Shown: positions 1 to 8,242 of the stretch, one piece after another
Layout of the letters: each line of letters begins with the position of its first letter
How positions within the stretch are numbered: position 1 is the first letter of the stretch
Origin: an uncultured Lachnospiraceae bacterium
GTDB taxonomy: Bacteria > Bacillota > Clostridia > Lachnospirales > Lachnospiraceae
DNA length: 64,000 nt
Assembly (NCBI GenBank): GCA_900548905.1
Contig: URMK01000006.1
Coordinates: 1-64,000 of the forward strand
Direction: 5' to 3'
Made by a program: the position numbers and the translations under genes
Notes under the pieces: generated by a model
The model's input: only the letters and a program-made list of their open reading frames with translations
Databases searched by the model: none
What the model was told of the DNA's origin: nothing

Positions 1-56
1 TCCTTGCAGGGCAGCAGGCCGCACAGGGAAGCTGGGGCGGGTGACGACAAACTTTT

Positions 57-1124
57 TTATCTGCACCCACTTTCCTTTTCCCACAGATACTTCCATATTT
101 CCATCAGAATTACCATAGCCAGAGGGCCTTTGATAATCCCCGATACTCCGAACAGCTTTACTCCGGTATATACGGAAAGCAGCATAAAAACCGGGTAAAT
201 TCCTGTTTTCTTTCCCATCAGCTTTGGCTCCAGGAATTCCCTGGCCCCCATACAGGCGACATAAAGCACCACGCACAGAAGCGCGCCTCCTATTCTCCCG
301 TTCACCAGCTGCCAGAAAGCGGTCGGCATGAGCACAATACCGGTCCCGATAAACGGCAGGGCATCCAGGATTCCTGCCAGAATCCCAAGGATAAGGCCGT
401 TTCCCACTTTACCTATCCATAAACCGAGACAACAAATTACCATAATAACCAGAAGGATCAGCACCTGCGCTTTCAGATACACCGCCACCAGATGGATAAT
501 CCGCTCCCCGATGCCGAATACCTTTTCCAGAGCCTGCGCGCCTTCTCCTCCCTCCTGCAGCCGTTCCACCATACCGTCATAATCTTTGCACAATAAAATA
601 GAAGCGATAAAGCTTACGCCTAAAAAAGCTGCTGCAGAAATAATTTTTTTCAGATACCACCAGGATTCCCCTATCATCTTAGGAAAGAAATCCACCTTGA
701 GATTTTCTATGAAAACCTCAACCCGTTCCAATACCACCTGCTCTACCTTTACCGCATCGACCCCAAAATGCTCCTGGGCAAACAGACAGCAGTCTCCAAA
801 AAAATACCTTACCTGTTCACACATGCCATCCCAGTTATCCGTAAGGACCCGGAACTGCCCCAAACCGCACTGCAGCAGAATCCAGACGAGAACCAGAAGC
901 AAAACCGCCGCTCCCCCCATCATCCCTGCAAGCAGGATTTCCTTTCTGATATGGGTTTTCCTTTGTACTCTGTTCAGCCAGGGATTACAAAGGAAAACAA
1001 TACAAAAAGACAGCAGGAAGGGGGCAATGAGCGGAAATAAATAACGAAACCCAATAAATACACCCAATCCTGCCGCAGCGGCAAAAATCCACTTTTTCGG
1101 ACCTTTTTCCATTAGTTTCCCCAT
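57..1124 (-). CDS. AI-2E family / YtvI-like sporulation membrane protein
   Basis: Polytopic membrane protein of about 355 residues with roughly eight hydrophobic segments. The family motif GILDALPFIGTGIVLMP lies near the C-terminal third, as in the AI-2E transporter-like family. The length and divergent N-terminus fit the YtvI branch found in endospore formers, whose biochemical role is unclear. The frame is open upstream to 1331, but that extension (rich in Asn, Lys and His) does not look like the family. The ATG at 1124 (MGKLMEKG) or the next Met at 1112, preceded by GGGGAAACTA, is a better start. It is transcribed away from the O-antigen-ligase-like gene with about 260 bases between them, so it is probably a separate unit. 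Confidence 0.82.
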   Translation of the reverse strand: MGKLMEKGPKKWIFAAAAGLGVFIGFRYLFPLIAPFLLSFCIVFLCNPWLNRVQRKTHIRKEILLAGMMGGAAVLLLVLVWILLQCGLGQFRVLTDNWDGMCEQVRYFFGDCCLFAQEHFGVDAVKVEQVVLERVEVFIENLKVDFFPKMIGESWWYLKKIISAAAFLGVSFIASILLCKDYDGMVERLQEGGEGAQALEKVFGIGERIIHLVAVYLKAQVLILLVIMVICCLGLWIGKVGNGLILGILAGILDALPFIGTGIVLMPTAFWQLVNGRIGGALLCVVLYVACMGAREFLEPKLMGKKTGIYPVFMLLSVYTGVKLFGVSGIIKGPLAMVILMEIWKYLWEKESGCR

Positions 1125-1387
1125 ACCCGTTTCACCCGTTTCTTTCAAAATTTTCACGAGATTAGTATAAGGATTTCTATGAAATCTATCCTGTTTTAAA
1201 TGAAGATTCAGGCTGCCAGTTTCAACCACCGGCAGCAACTTCTCTTTCGGTTTGTTAACGCATAGGTTTGCAGTTTTGAGAAATAATATGGCGAATTTTA
1301 AAAGGGTACTTGAAAAATTCAAATACCCCATGTAGAATCTGCTTACAAGTAATCAAATGATAGTGATGTGTCTGATGGTTGTCTATT

Positions 1388-3133
1388 TCAGTTCACCCGG
1401 GTCTCCAGGCGGGCCGCACTTTCCGCCAGTCCCATGATAAGGAACAAAAACGGCGTACAGCAGACCTGCTGGTAACAAAAAAAATTATGTCCTGCATAAG
1501 CCAGAATGCAAAGCATTCCGGCAAGTATCAGTGATGCAGGCCACGTTCCCTTTCCTTTCTCCCCGCCGCATCTGTTTTGTTCCCAGGCCCGGTAAAAACG
1601 CCGGGCTCCCAAAACGAACATGGAAAGAAAGGAGAAAAGTCCCGCCATACCGGTGCAGATAAGCAGATTCAGGAATTCATTATGGGCATTGGTAAGGATG
1701 TCGGGCTTCCAATACTGATACAGCCGATCTGCAAATTCCGGAATGCTGTAGCTGTAGACCTGGAAACAATCCGGTCCCACACCGACAAGCTTTTGCAGCC
1801 ATGGCAGTCCCGCATAAATCTCTGCGGATATTTTCCAGGTAAATCCTCTGTCACTTCCCCATTTATCGTTAAACAGCAGATACTGGTTCCGGAATGTTAT
1901 CCCAAACCATTTCTGCCAAAGACCAGCCGTATTCCCTGCGATAAGTACCAGCACCAGCACCGCAGCCGCCAAAACTGCGATAAGGCAGATCCGCCGGAGC
2001 ATTTTGCCCGTTTTCCTCCATTCTGCTTCCATAACGGCTTCTCCTTTTTTTTCTTCCCAATGAAGCAGCCAGATCAAACATCCGGAGGAAAACAACAGAA
2101 GCAGCCAGGACAGCCATCCCTGGGAAACAAAGGTGGACAGCTTTCCCAGCTCCAACGCCCGATCCGCAAATCCCCACTGCAGGAAACCAATCGCTTTAAA
2201 GGAAGCCGCCCCCAGAATTACCGTCTCCAGAAAACGCTCCATCTTATGCGGACTGCTGCAGGCCGCCGCAAACAGACCGATGAAAAGAAGGGCAAGGGAA
2301 GCAAAAGCGCTGTCGCTGTTCTGTGTTACCAGGGTCATAAAACCCAAAACACAATAAAGTCCTGAAAAAATACGTATTTTTTGATCTTCCGCCGCAAAAA
2401 AAATACAGATCCCTATGGCGAAAACAGTACAGACATAGCTGGAATACCAGGTGGCCTGCCCGATAGTGGACAGAAACAATATTTGATAGGAACTGTCGAT
2501 CCCTTTATACATCCCCAGCGGATCCACACCGAAACGGTGGAGTACCCCCAGGGCAAAGGTTATCCCTGAACCGGCAAAAAAACCGTAAAATATCAGTTTC
2601 CCTCCCAATCCAATCCTGCTTTTCTCCTGTGCTTTCTTCCATGGGAAAAAACGGGAAATCAAAAAATACGAAGCTCCCATAAGCAGCTGGGTGTGCAGCC
2701 CCATGTTCCAGCCCCCCACTCCTTCCCAGGCATCCGCAGGGAAAGCACTGAACGCATAGGAAAGAACCGAAGCGGCCAGATACAGCAGTACACCGATATC
2801 CACAGGGGATATTTCCCTGCGCCATATCTTTGTCTCCCCTTCCACTGCCTTTCCGGCCAGGACAACGGCACCCAGCACCGCAGCCGGGATCAGGAGCAAT
2901 GCGGAGATCCCGGAAAAAAAGGAGAATTTATATCCTCCGATTTCATGATATTTATTCCCAAAATACAGGGGAAAAACCGTAAGCATGAGAAACATCCAGC
3001 AGCCAGTCAAAAACTGGGCGGCATCCCTGATATTTCCCAAAAACCAATCCGCCCCTTTCTCTTTTTCCGGCACTGCTTTTTCTTTATCCGTTACCGCTTC
3101 CTCCTGCTCTTTGCGTTCCTTCAGCTGTTCCAT
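1388..3133 (-). CDS. O-antigen ligase / Wzy-like membrane protein
   Basis: Protein of 581 residues with about a dozen membrane segments after a charged, Glu/Lys-rich cytoplasmic N-terminus. The region around residues 440-500 has the Wzy_C / O-antigen-ligase signature: a large extracytoplasmic loop beginning GVGPDCFQVYS, then TNAHNEFLN leading into the next membrane helix. Gram-positive members are usually linked to surface polysaccharide polymerisation or transfer, but no glycosyltransferase neighbours support that here. The ATG at 3133 has GGAGGAATTTCC upstream and lies inside the 3' end of the RluA-type gene (13-base overlap), so the two are translationally coupled. The substrate cannot be told from sequence. 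Confidence 0.8.
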   Translation of the reverse strand: MEQLKERKEQEEAVTDKEKAVPEKEKGADWFLGNIRDAAQFLTGCWMFLMLTVFPLYFGNKYHEIGGYKFSFFSGISALLLIPAAVLGAVVLAGKAVEGETKIWRREISPVDIGVLLYLAASVLSYAFSAFPADAWEGVGGWNMGLHTQLLMGASYFLISRFFPWKKAQEKSRIGLGGKLIFYGFFAGSGITFALGVLHRFGVDPLGMYKGIDSSYQILFLSTIGQATWYSSYVCTVFAIGICIFFAAEDQKIRIFSGLYCVLGFMTLVTQNSDSAFASLALLFIGLFAAACSSPHKMERFLETVILGAASFKAIGFLQWGFADRALELGKLSTFVSQGWLSWLLLLFSSGCLIWLLHWEEKKGEAVMEAEWRKTGKMLRRICLIAVLAAAVLVLVLIAGNTAGLWQKWFGITFRNQYLLFNDKWGSDRGFTWKISAEIYAGLPWLQKLVGVGPDCFQVYSYSIPEFADRLYQYWKPDILTNAHNEFLNLLICTGMAGLFSFLSMFVLGARRFYRAWEQNRCGGEKGKGTWPASLILAGMLCILAYAGHNFFCYQQVCCTPFLFLIMGLAESAARLETRVN

Positions 3134-3846
3134 GGAAATTCCTCCGTCTGAAAATCCATCCTTTTACCCGTAACCGGATGATAAAAACATAAATGACAGG
3201 CGCATAAACAGATCCCGCCTATCCCTTTTTGCAGGGAATATTCCCTGCTTTTTTCACTACCGTATCTGGCATCCCCTAAAAGCGGCAGACCCGCATGGGC
3301 AAACTGTACCCGGATCTGGTGATGGCGTCCGGTCAGCAGACGGATGTTAACCAACGCCTGCTCTTCCTGCATTTCAGCCGCTTCATAAACAAGTTCCGCC
3401 CGTTTGGCATCCTTTGTCCCCGGCGGAACCACCGCGGAGGTATTCTTTTTTCCGTCACGAAGCAGATAGTCCGTCAGGGTAAAGCTGCGGCCGGACACTG
3501 GCGCCGGATCCGCTTCGCCGGTATAAACCAGCGCACAGTAATCTTTTTCCATAAAGCGGGCCTGCTTTTTATTTTTCCCGGTTTCCTGACCGGGACCATG
3601 GGCGGCCTGACGGCTCAGGTCTGCAGCCGCCTCCGGCGTTTTTGCAAAAACAAGGATCCCGGAAACCGGCTGATCCAGCCGGTGCACCACACCCAGATAG
3701 GGATTTCTCCCGCCCAGGTAGTTTTTCAGTTCACTGACCATATCCGCTTCCCCCAGCCTGGCACTCTGCACGGCTATGCCGGGAGGCTTGAAGCAGACGA
3801 GTATGGATGTATCTTCTGCCAGTATTGTAGCTTTCATGATTGTCAT
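3121..3846 (-). CDS. RluA-family pseudouridine synthase
   Basis: Protein of 241 residues that converts a uridine in rRNA or tRNA to pseudouridine. The RluA catalytic motif HRLDQPVSGILVFAKT sits at about residues 56-71, with the Asp as catalytic residue. Further on, GRHHQIRVQFAHAGLPLLGD matches the conserved RluA C-terminal block. There is no N-terminal S4 RNA-binding domain, so this is the short type. The ATG at 3846 is preceded by GAAGGGATAA. It is first in a two-gene unit with the O-antigen-ligase-like gene, whose start lies in its last codons. The target RNA position is not predictable. Confidence 0.88.
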   Translation of the reverse strand: MTIMKATILAEDTSILVCFKPPGIAVQSARLGEADMVSELKNYLGGRNPYLGVVHRLDQPVSGILVFAKTPEAAADLSRQAAHGPGQETGKNKKQARFMEKDYCALVYTGEADPAPVSGRSFTLTDYLLRDGKKNTSAVVPPGTKDAKRAELVYEAAEMQEEQALVNIRLLTGRHHQIRVQFAHAGLPLLGDARYGSEKSREYSLQKGIGGICLCACHLCFYHPVTGKRMDFQTEEFPWNS

Positions 3847-4240
3847 TTATCCCTTCAGTCCATATTCTTTGCTTTTTCCCAACCGAAAGAATACGGCCCA
3901 ACCCGTGACGAAGTCATGGCTTGGGCCAGGAAACAGGCCAGGCTGGATACTGCCAGATATAAGCAGAAGCAAAAAAGCAAATCTGTCCAGATATATCTGT
4001 TATAAATTGTTATTATATCACAAATTCTTCTTCATAAGCATAGCTGTTTTCATACATATACTCCGGTGCACAATCAATCTCACCATACAGCTGAATCACT
4101 TTCTTACGCCCAGCACAGCAAGTGCGCTGGCCACGCTGAATAGTCACCTTACTTTTTTTATTATAGCATTGTTATATTTTTTTTTCCAGTTATACAATTT
4201 AGAGCCAGCGCGCAACCGATGACAATCGGTCACTTTTTAA
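3847..4240. other. Gene-poor stretch with dyads and possible remnants
   Basis: Nearly 400 bases without a convincing gene. It contains an inverted repeat, GGCCCAA at about 3895 and TTGGGCC at about 3921. A plus-strand reading at about 3886-4004 gives a helix-like basic peptide (KEYGPTRDEVMAWARKQAR and onward) with no start or ribosome site, which looks like a gene remnant. A small dyad, ACCGAT/ATCGGT, lies at about 4214-4230. A candidate 44-residue minus-strand ORF is listed separately. Confidence 0.4.
4013..4147 (-). CDS. Candidate 44-residue small ORF
   Basis: A GTG-started frame of 44 codons ends at 4013. The peptide begins VTIQRGQRTCCAGRKK and has an acidic, Tyr-rich tail (ENSYAYEEEFVI). 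A TATAAT box lies about 13 bases before the GTG, too close for a normal leader, and the ribosome site is weak. The first 60 bases also fold as an imperfect hairpin (CCAGCGCA with TGTGCTGG), so an RNA element is an alternative. I recognise no family. Confidence 0.25.
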   Translation of the reverse strand: MTIQRGQRTCCAGRKKVIQLYGEIDCAPEYMYENSYAYEEEFVI

Positions 4241-5287
4241 TTAAATTTCAGAATCCATCACTTTGCTCCCCCACCGGAATTTACCGGCAGGAATCCCCTT
4301 CTGCTTTGCCATCTGATCCGCCATCAGCTGTAAGGGCAAAATCTGAATCAGCGGCGCAAGGTACTCTTCCGTTTTCTCCAATTCTATAAGGAACAGCCTT
4401 TCATCTGGCTCAACGGGGCAGCCTTCCTCCGTGATTACTACCGCTGTCCCTCCTTTTTCCACAATATTTTCTGCCATTTTACAGTTCATAACGGCACCGG
4501 GGCCGGAGGGTGCAAAAATAATCGCATGAAACCCTTGTTCCACCATTTCCAACGGCCCATGCTTAAATTCCGCTTCATCAAACGCCATAGCCGGAAATTT
4601 TACAATTTCCCTGAAAAATAAGGCGCCTGCCTGAACGCTTCCCAGCGAATATCCTCTGCCCATAATAGAAACGCAGGAACAGTCTTTCAAAAATGCCTGT
4701 ATTATCTCTTTCCACCTATGCTTCCCGTCCAGTGCCTTCTCCATGTAAGAAACGCTCTTTTTTATTTTTTCCAACATGCTGCTGGTTCTGCCTTCAGCAA
4801 TTGCCGAGGCCAAAAGCAATGTGATACAGACGGATGCCATATAAGTCCTTGTTGTAACCGCTTCTTCTTCCATTACATGCAGAGGAAGTACCAGGTTTCC
4901 CCTGCGTGCCAATGTACTTGCCGTATCATTCGTGACAGCAATTACCATGATATCCTCAGGAAGCTCCTGAAGTAAGTGGACCATTTCCGCGCTTTCTCCG
5001 GATTGTGAAATAAGAATCAGCAATGTATTATTATCAAGGAAATCCTTTTCGTAATAAAGAAGCTCGCCTGTAGAAATCACCTGATTATCCACACCATGCT
5101 GTTTTAAATAAATTCCCGCCCCTGTCGCACAAAAATGAGAACTTCCCATTCCCGAAAAAACCAGCTTTTTAAAAGGCCCATTATATAATTGACACATTTT
5201 TTCCAATAGCCCGGAGCTTTCATAATATTCCAGGCACCCCATCACCTGTTCCGGCTGGGTGAGGACATCCTCCAGATAGTTCCCCAT
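4241..5287 (-). CDS. SIS-domain sugar isomerase/deglycase-like protein
   Basis: Protein of 348 residues with two SIS (sugar isomerase) folds and no glutaminase domain. The first SIS has FSGMGSSHFCATGAG (about 43-57) and the phosphosugar-binding LISQSGESAEM (about 91-101). The second covers about 195-330. Relatives include the isomerase half of GlmS, AgaS-type deaminases and FrlB-type deglycases, which act on phosphorylated amino sugars or sugar-amine adducts. It is last in the sialic-acid operon, one base after the PfkB kinase stop, with GGAGGAGATTTAAT before its ATG. The likely job (inference) is to isomerise or deaminate the sugar phosphate made by that kinase. Confidence 0.85.
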   Translation of the reverse strand: MGNYLEDVLTQPEQVMGCLEYYESSGLLEKMCQLYNGPFKKLVFSGMGSSHFCATGAGIYLKQHGVDNQVISTGELLYYEKDFLDNNTLLILISQSGESAEMVHLLQELPEDIMVIAVTNDTASTLARRGNLVLPLHVMEEEAVTTRTYMASVCITLLLASAIAEGRTSSMLEKIKKSVSYMEKALDGKHRWKEIIQAFLKDCSCVSIMGRGYSLGSVQAGALFFREIVKFPAMAFDEAEFKHGPLEMVEQGFHAIIFAPSGPGAVMNCKMAENIVEKGGTAVVITEEGCPVEPDERLFLIELEKTEEYLAPLIQILPLQLMADQMAKQKGIPAGKFRWGSKVMDSEI

Positions 5288-5288
5288 A

Positions 5289-6275
5289 TTAAATCTCCTC
5301 CATGTCTCTTCCGCTGCATATGTAATAACCGGCGGCCCGGTTTCCTAAACGTAAGGATTCCTCTAAACCCAATCCCCTTAACATGCCGGTGCAGAATCCG
5401 GCGTTAAAATGATCGCCTGCTCCGGTGAGAATTACGGGATTTTCAATTTTTTCTGTTTTTACATATACTTCTTCTTTGTTCCAAAAACAATGTGCCCCAT
5501 CGCTTCCGTGAGTAACAATCATACATCCCGGAAGCCCTTCCGCCAATATTCTGCCCGCCGGTTCCTCTGTTTTTATCTTCCTAAACTGCTTTGTGAAACT
5601 TTCCTCTTCCTTTTTGTTCAGTCCAAGAATCACCTTTTTCCGCTTTGCCAAACGCTTCAGCAGGGAAGCAAGCACTTTCATATCTTCCTGACTTCTTGCC
5701 GATAAGTCAGCCAGATCAAAAAACAGGAATTCCGGCATTTCCGGCTCCGTAAGAAAAGGTTCCAAATATAAAAGAATATCATTCATATATAAAAAGGCAC
5801 TCCAGTTAACAATTCCTATCAGACTGCATTCCTTCCAGATATGAATCAGTTCTTCCAAATTAATACGGCTTATAAAGTCCTCACAGCTCATTTCCATGCT
5901 ATCCAATTGTCCCAGCATAAGCTTGCCGTTGCCAAACTCCAGGGCGGTACAGCGGTTAGCCCGTCCTATGCTCATCCACGCCACCCTGTCGTTTTCATAT
6001 CCGATTAAATCCCCACATCCGTCAAGCATACCCATACAGGTCGTGGGGATTCCTAATGCGGCCATCGCGCCTGCCATCAAAGGCCCATTCCCCCCAAGCC
6101 TTACCCCGGCCGGCGACAGCTCTATATCCGAACTTCTGCCGCAGTTATTCAGCAGATACCTTCCTAAATCCTCCATGCTGTCCCAATACACACAGCCTTC
6201 TCCGGTTCTTTCTTTAATCAGCCTGTATATTTCATCCCGGTAGCCGTCAAAACCAATAAAACACTTTTTTTCCAT
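5289..6275 (-). CDS. PfkB-family carbohydrate kinase
   Basis: Ribokinase/PfkB-fold sugar kinase of 328 residues. The C-terminal signature LTGAGDHFNAGF (about 282-293) contains the GAGD anion hole with the catalytic Asp. An N-terminal RLGGNGPLMAGAMAALG (about 59-75) matches the first PfkB signature region. It lies four bases after the permease gene and one base before the SIS gene. In a nan-type operon the usual kinase is a ROK-family ManNAc kinase, so a PfkB protein here is unusual. It may phosphorylate the sugar released by the lyase or another imported sugar. Substrate unknown. Confidence 0.87.
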   Translation of the reverse strand: MEKKCFIGFDGYRDEIYRLIKERTGEGCVYWDSMEDLGRYLLNNCGRSSDIELSPAGVRLGGNGPLMAGAMAALGIPTTCMGMLDGCGDLIGYENDRVAWMSIGRANRCTALEFGNGKLMLGQLDSMEMSCEDFISRINLEELIHIWKECSLIGIVNWSAFLYMNDILLYLEPFLTEPEMPEFLFFDLADLSARSQEDMKVLASLLKRLAKRKKVILGLNKKEEESFTKQFRKIKTEEPAGRILAEGLPGCMIVTHGSDGAHCFWNKEEVYVKTEKIENPVILTGAGDHFNAGFCTGMLRGLGLEESLRLGNRAAGYYICSGRDMEEI

Positions 6276-6279
6276 CTCT

Positions 6280-7167
6280 TTACCCTTTCACCGATCCTAC
6301 CATAACCCCTTTTACAAAATACTTCTGCACGAAGGGATAGACTACCAGAATAGGTAATGTAGTGATAACAATAGTCGCTGCCCGGATAGACTGGGAAGGA
6401 GGTACAACATCCAGGGAGTTATAGGCCTCCGCACCCAAATCCCCGATACTTGAGGCTGCCGTAATGATATTGCGCAAAATATTCTGCATGGGCAGCAATG
6501 GTGTTTTGTTGATATAAAGCATGGCGTCAAACCAGGCGTTCCAATGGCTTACCGCATAGAACAGACCAATTGTGGCAATCGAAGCTTTGGATAGCGGAAG
6601 CACTACTTTGGTTAATATCTGTACGTCATTTGCTCCGTCGATAACAGCCGCTTCTTCCAGGCTTTTAGGGATTGCGTAAAAGAAATTCCTCATGATAAGC
6701 AGATTCCATGTATTCACCAGACAAGGCAGCACCATGGCCCAGCGGGAATCAATCAGCCCCAGGCCTTTTACCAGAATAAAGGTTGGAATTAACCCTCCTG
6801 AAAAAAGCATGGTAAAAAATACAAACCCCGTAATAACCGTCTTTCCTTTCAGGTTATCTTTGGATAACCCATACGCAAGGGATATGGTAACCACCAGGTT
6901 CAGCCCGGTTCCTATAAAGACACGGAACAACGTATTACTGTAGGCCCGTATTATATTCCTGCCGCTGGCAAACAGCATTTTATAAGCGGAGAAATCAAAC
7001 TCCTCCGGGATGATAATAAACGTCCCTCTCCTTGCAATTTCCGCCTCACTCACAAAGGAAGTCATGACCACGGTAAAAACAGGTACAAGTATTAAAAGTA
7101 TAAACAGGCACATCAATAAGACATCCGCCGCCTGAAAAATGGTTTCCCCGGACAATTTCTTTTTCAT
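6280..7167 (-). CDS. CUT1 ABC transporter permease, LplC type
   Basis: Protein of about 295 residues with six membrane helices and the BPD_transp_1 fold. The cytoplasmic EAA loop reads LEEAAVIDGANDVQILTKVV at about 185-204, and the end YFVKGVMVGSVKG is typical of LplC/YtcP-type permeases. The ATG at 7167 overlaps the upstream permease stop as TAATG. A TTG six bases earlier is possible but worse spaced from the GGGGGG ribosome site. It pairs with the preceding permease as the membrane channel for the binding protein at 8243. No ATPase gene is nearby, so a shared MsmK-like ATPase encoded elsewhere probably energises it (known for many CUT1 systems). Confidence 0.9.
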   Translation of the reverse strand: MKKKLSGETIFQAADVLLMCLFILLILVPVFTVVMTSFVSEAEIARRGTFIIIPEEFDFSAYKMLFASGRNIIRAYSNTLFRVFIGTGLNLVVTISLAYGLSKDNLKGKTVITGFVFFTMLFSGGLIPTFILVKGLGLIDSRWAMVLPCLVNTWNLLIMRNFFYAIPKSLEEAAVIDGANDVQILTKVVLPLSKASIATIGLFYAVSHWNAWFDAMLYINKTPLLPMQNILRNIITAASSIGDLGAEAYNSLDVVPPSQSIRAATIVITTLPILVVYPFVQKYFVKGVMVGSVKG

Positions 7168-8096
7168 TACCAAATTCCCCCCTGTCCCATTTTTTTAGTA
7201 ATCTTATTCGTACCCAATACCAATATCAAAGAAATAACGGAAGTAAACAGATTTACCGCGGCCGCAAAGGAATAGTTCTGGTTAACAACACCTTCCCGGT
7301 ATACATAGGTGCTTATAATATCGGCAGTCGAGTATATTTGCGGCGAATACAGCAGCAGAACCTTTTCATATCCCAGGTTCAGAATGCTTCCCACCCTTAA
7401 AATCAACATAATAGTAATAACCGGCATAATACCGGGAAGCGTGATGCTCACCATCCGCCGCAGCACCCCGGCGCCGTCTACCATAGCCGCTTCGTACAAT
7501 TCCTTATCGATACTCGTCATGGCCGCAATAAAAACAATGCTTTCCCACCCGATACTCTGCCACACCTCCGAAATGGTATAAATACTCCTGAACCATTCCG
7601 GCTGTCCTAAAAAGGGAATCGCTTCCCCGCCAAAGGCTGTGACAATTGCATTAACCAGTCCGCCGTCTACCGATGTAAGTGTCCGTATCATACCGCAGAC
7701 AATTACGGCAGACAGGAAATGGGGCAGATAGGATACTGTCTGTACCGTTTTCTTGAAAAATTTCCCCTTTAATTCATTTATAAAAAGCGCCAGAATAATG
7801 GAAAGCGGAAAGCTCCAGATTAAAGAATAAATGCTCAGAAGCAGTGTATTTCTGATTAACCGGAAACAGTAAGCAGATTTAAAAAACTTCAGGAAATGCT
7901 TCCATCCAACCCAATCGGATGTAAAGATACCCTGTATTCCCCAAAAAGGCTTGTAATCTTCAAAGGCAATGACAATACCAAACATAGGCAGATAACAGAA
8001 AATAATATACCAGAGCAGCCCAGGCAGCATCAGAAGATAAATAAACCGGTCCCGCTTCAGGTAATATCTTAAAGGCTTTTTCTCTTTTTGCTTCAT
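7167..8096 (-). CDS. CUT1 ABC transporter permease, LplB type
   Basis: Protein of 309 residues with six predicted membrane helices. The N-terminus has the LplB-type YLLMLPGLLWYIIFCYLPMF, and the EAA loop reads LYEAAMVDGAGVLRRMVSI near 190-208. GGGGAGAAATTAC precedes the ATG. Its stop overlaps the next permease start, so the two are co-translated. It follows the binding-protein gene after about 150 bases that hold a stem-loop. By context it takes up sialic acid or sialylated oligosaccharides (inference). Confidence 0.9.
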   Translation of the reverse strand: MKQKEKKPLRYYLKRDRFIYLLMLPGLLWYIIFCYLPMFGIVIAFEDYKPFWGIQGIFTSDWVGWKHFLKFFKSAYCFRLIRNTLLLSIYSLIWSFPLSIILALFINELKGKFFKKTVQTVSYLPHFLSAVIVCGMIRTLTSVDGGLVNAIVTAFGGEAIPFLGQPEWFRSIYTISEVWQSIGWESIVFIAAMTSIDKELYEAAMVDGAGVLRRMVSITLPGIMPVITIMLILRVGSILNLGYEKVLLLYSPQIYSTADIISTYVYREGVVNQNYSFAAAVNLFTSVISLILVLGTNKITKKMGQGGIW

Positions 8097-8157
8097 GTAA
8101 TTTCTCCCCTGCGGAATCGCCCGGAATAATTATTCTTCTCAGACAATTCCTTACTAT

Positions 8158-8185
8158 TCAGGCAGCCGGGTTAACGGCTGCCTGA
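8158..8185 (-). other. Stem-loop between binding-protein and permease genes
   Basis: Inverted repeat with arms TCAGGCAGCCG and CGGCTGCCTGA around a six-base loop, in the 146-base gap between the SBP stop (8243) and the LplB start (8096). There is no clean T-run after it in the direction of transcription, so it is more likely an attenuator or mRNA-stabilising hairpin than a full terminator. Confidence 0.65.
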
Positions 8186-8242
8186 TCGTTTTATCCCCTT
8201 TTCCTAATCTGTGTAACAGTTAAACACCTTTACAGTTACAAA

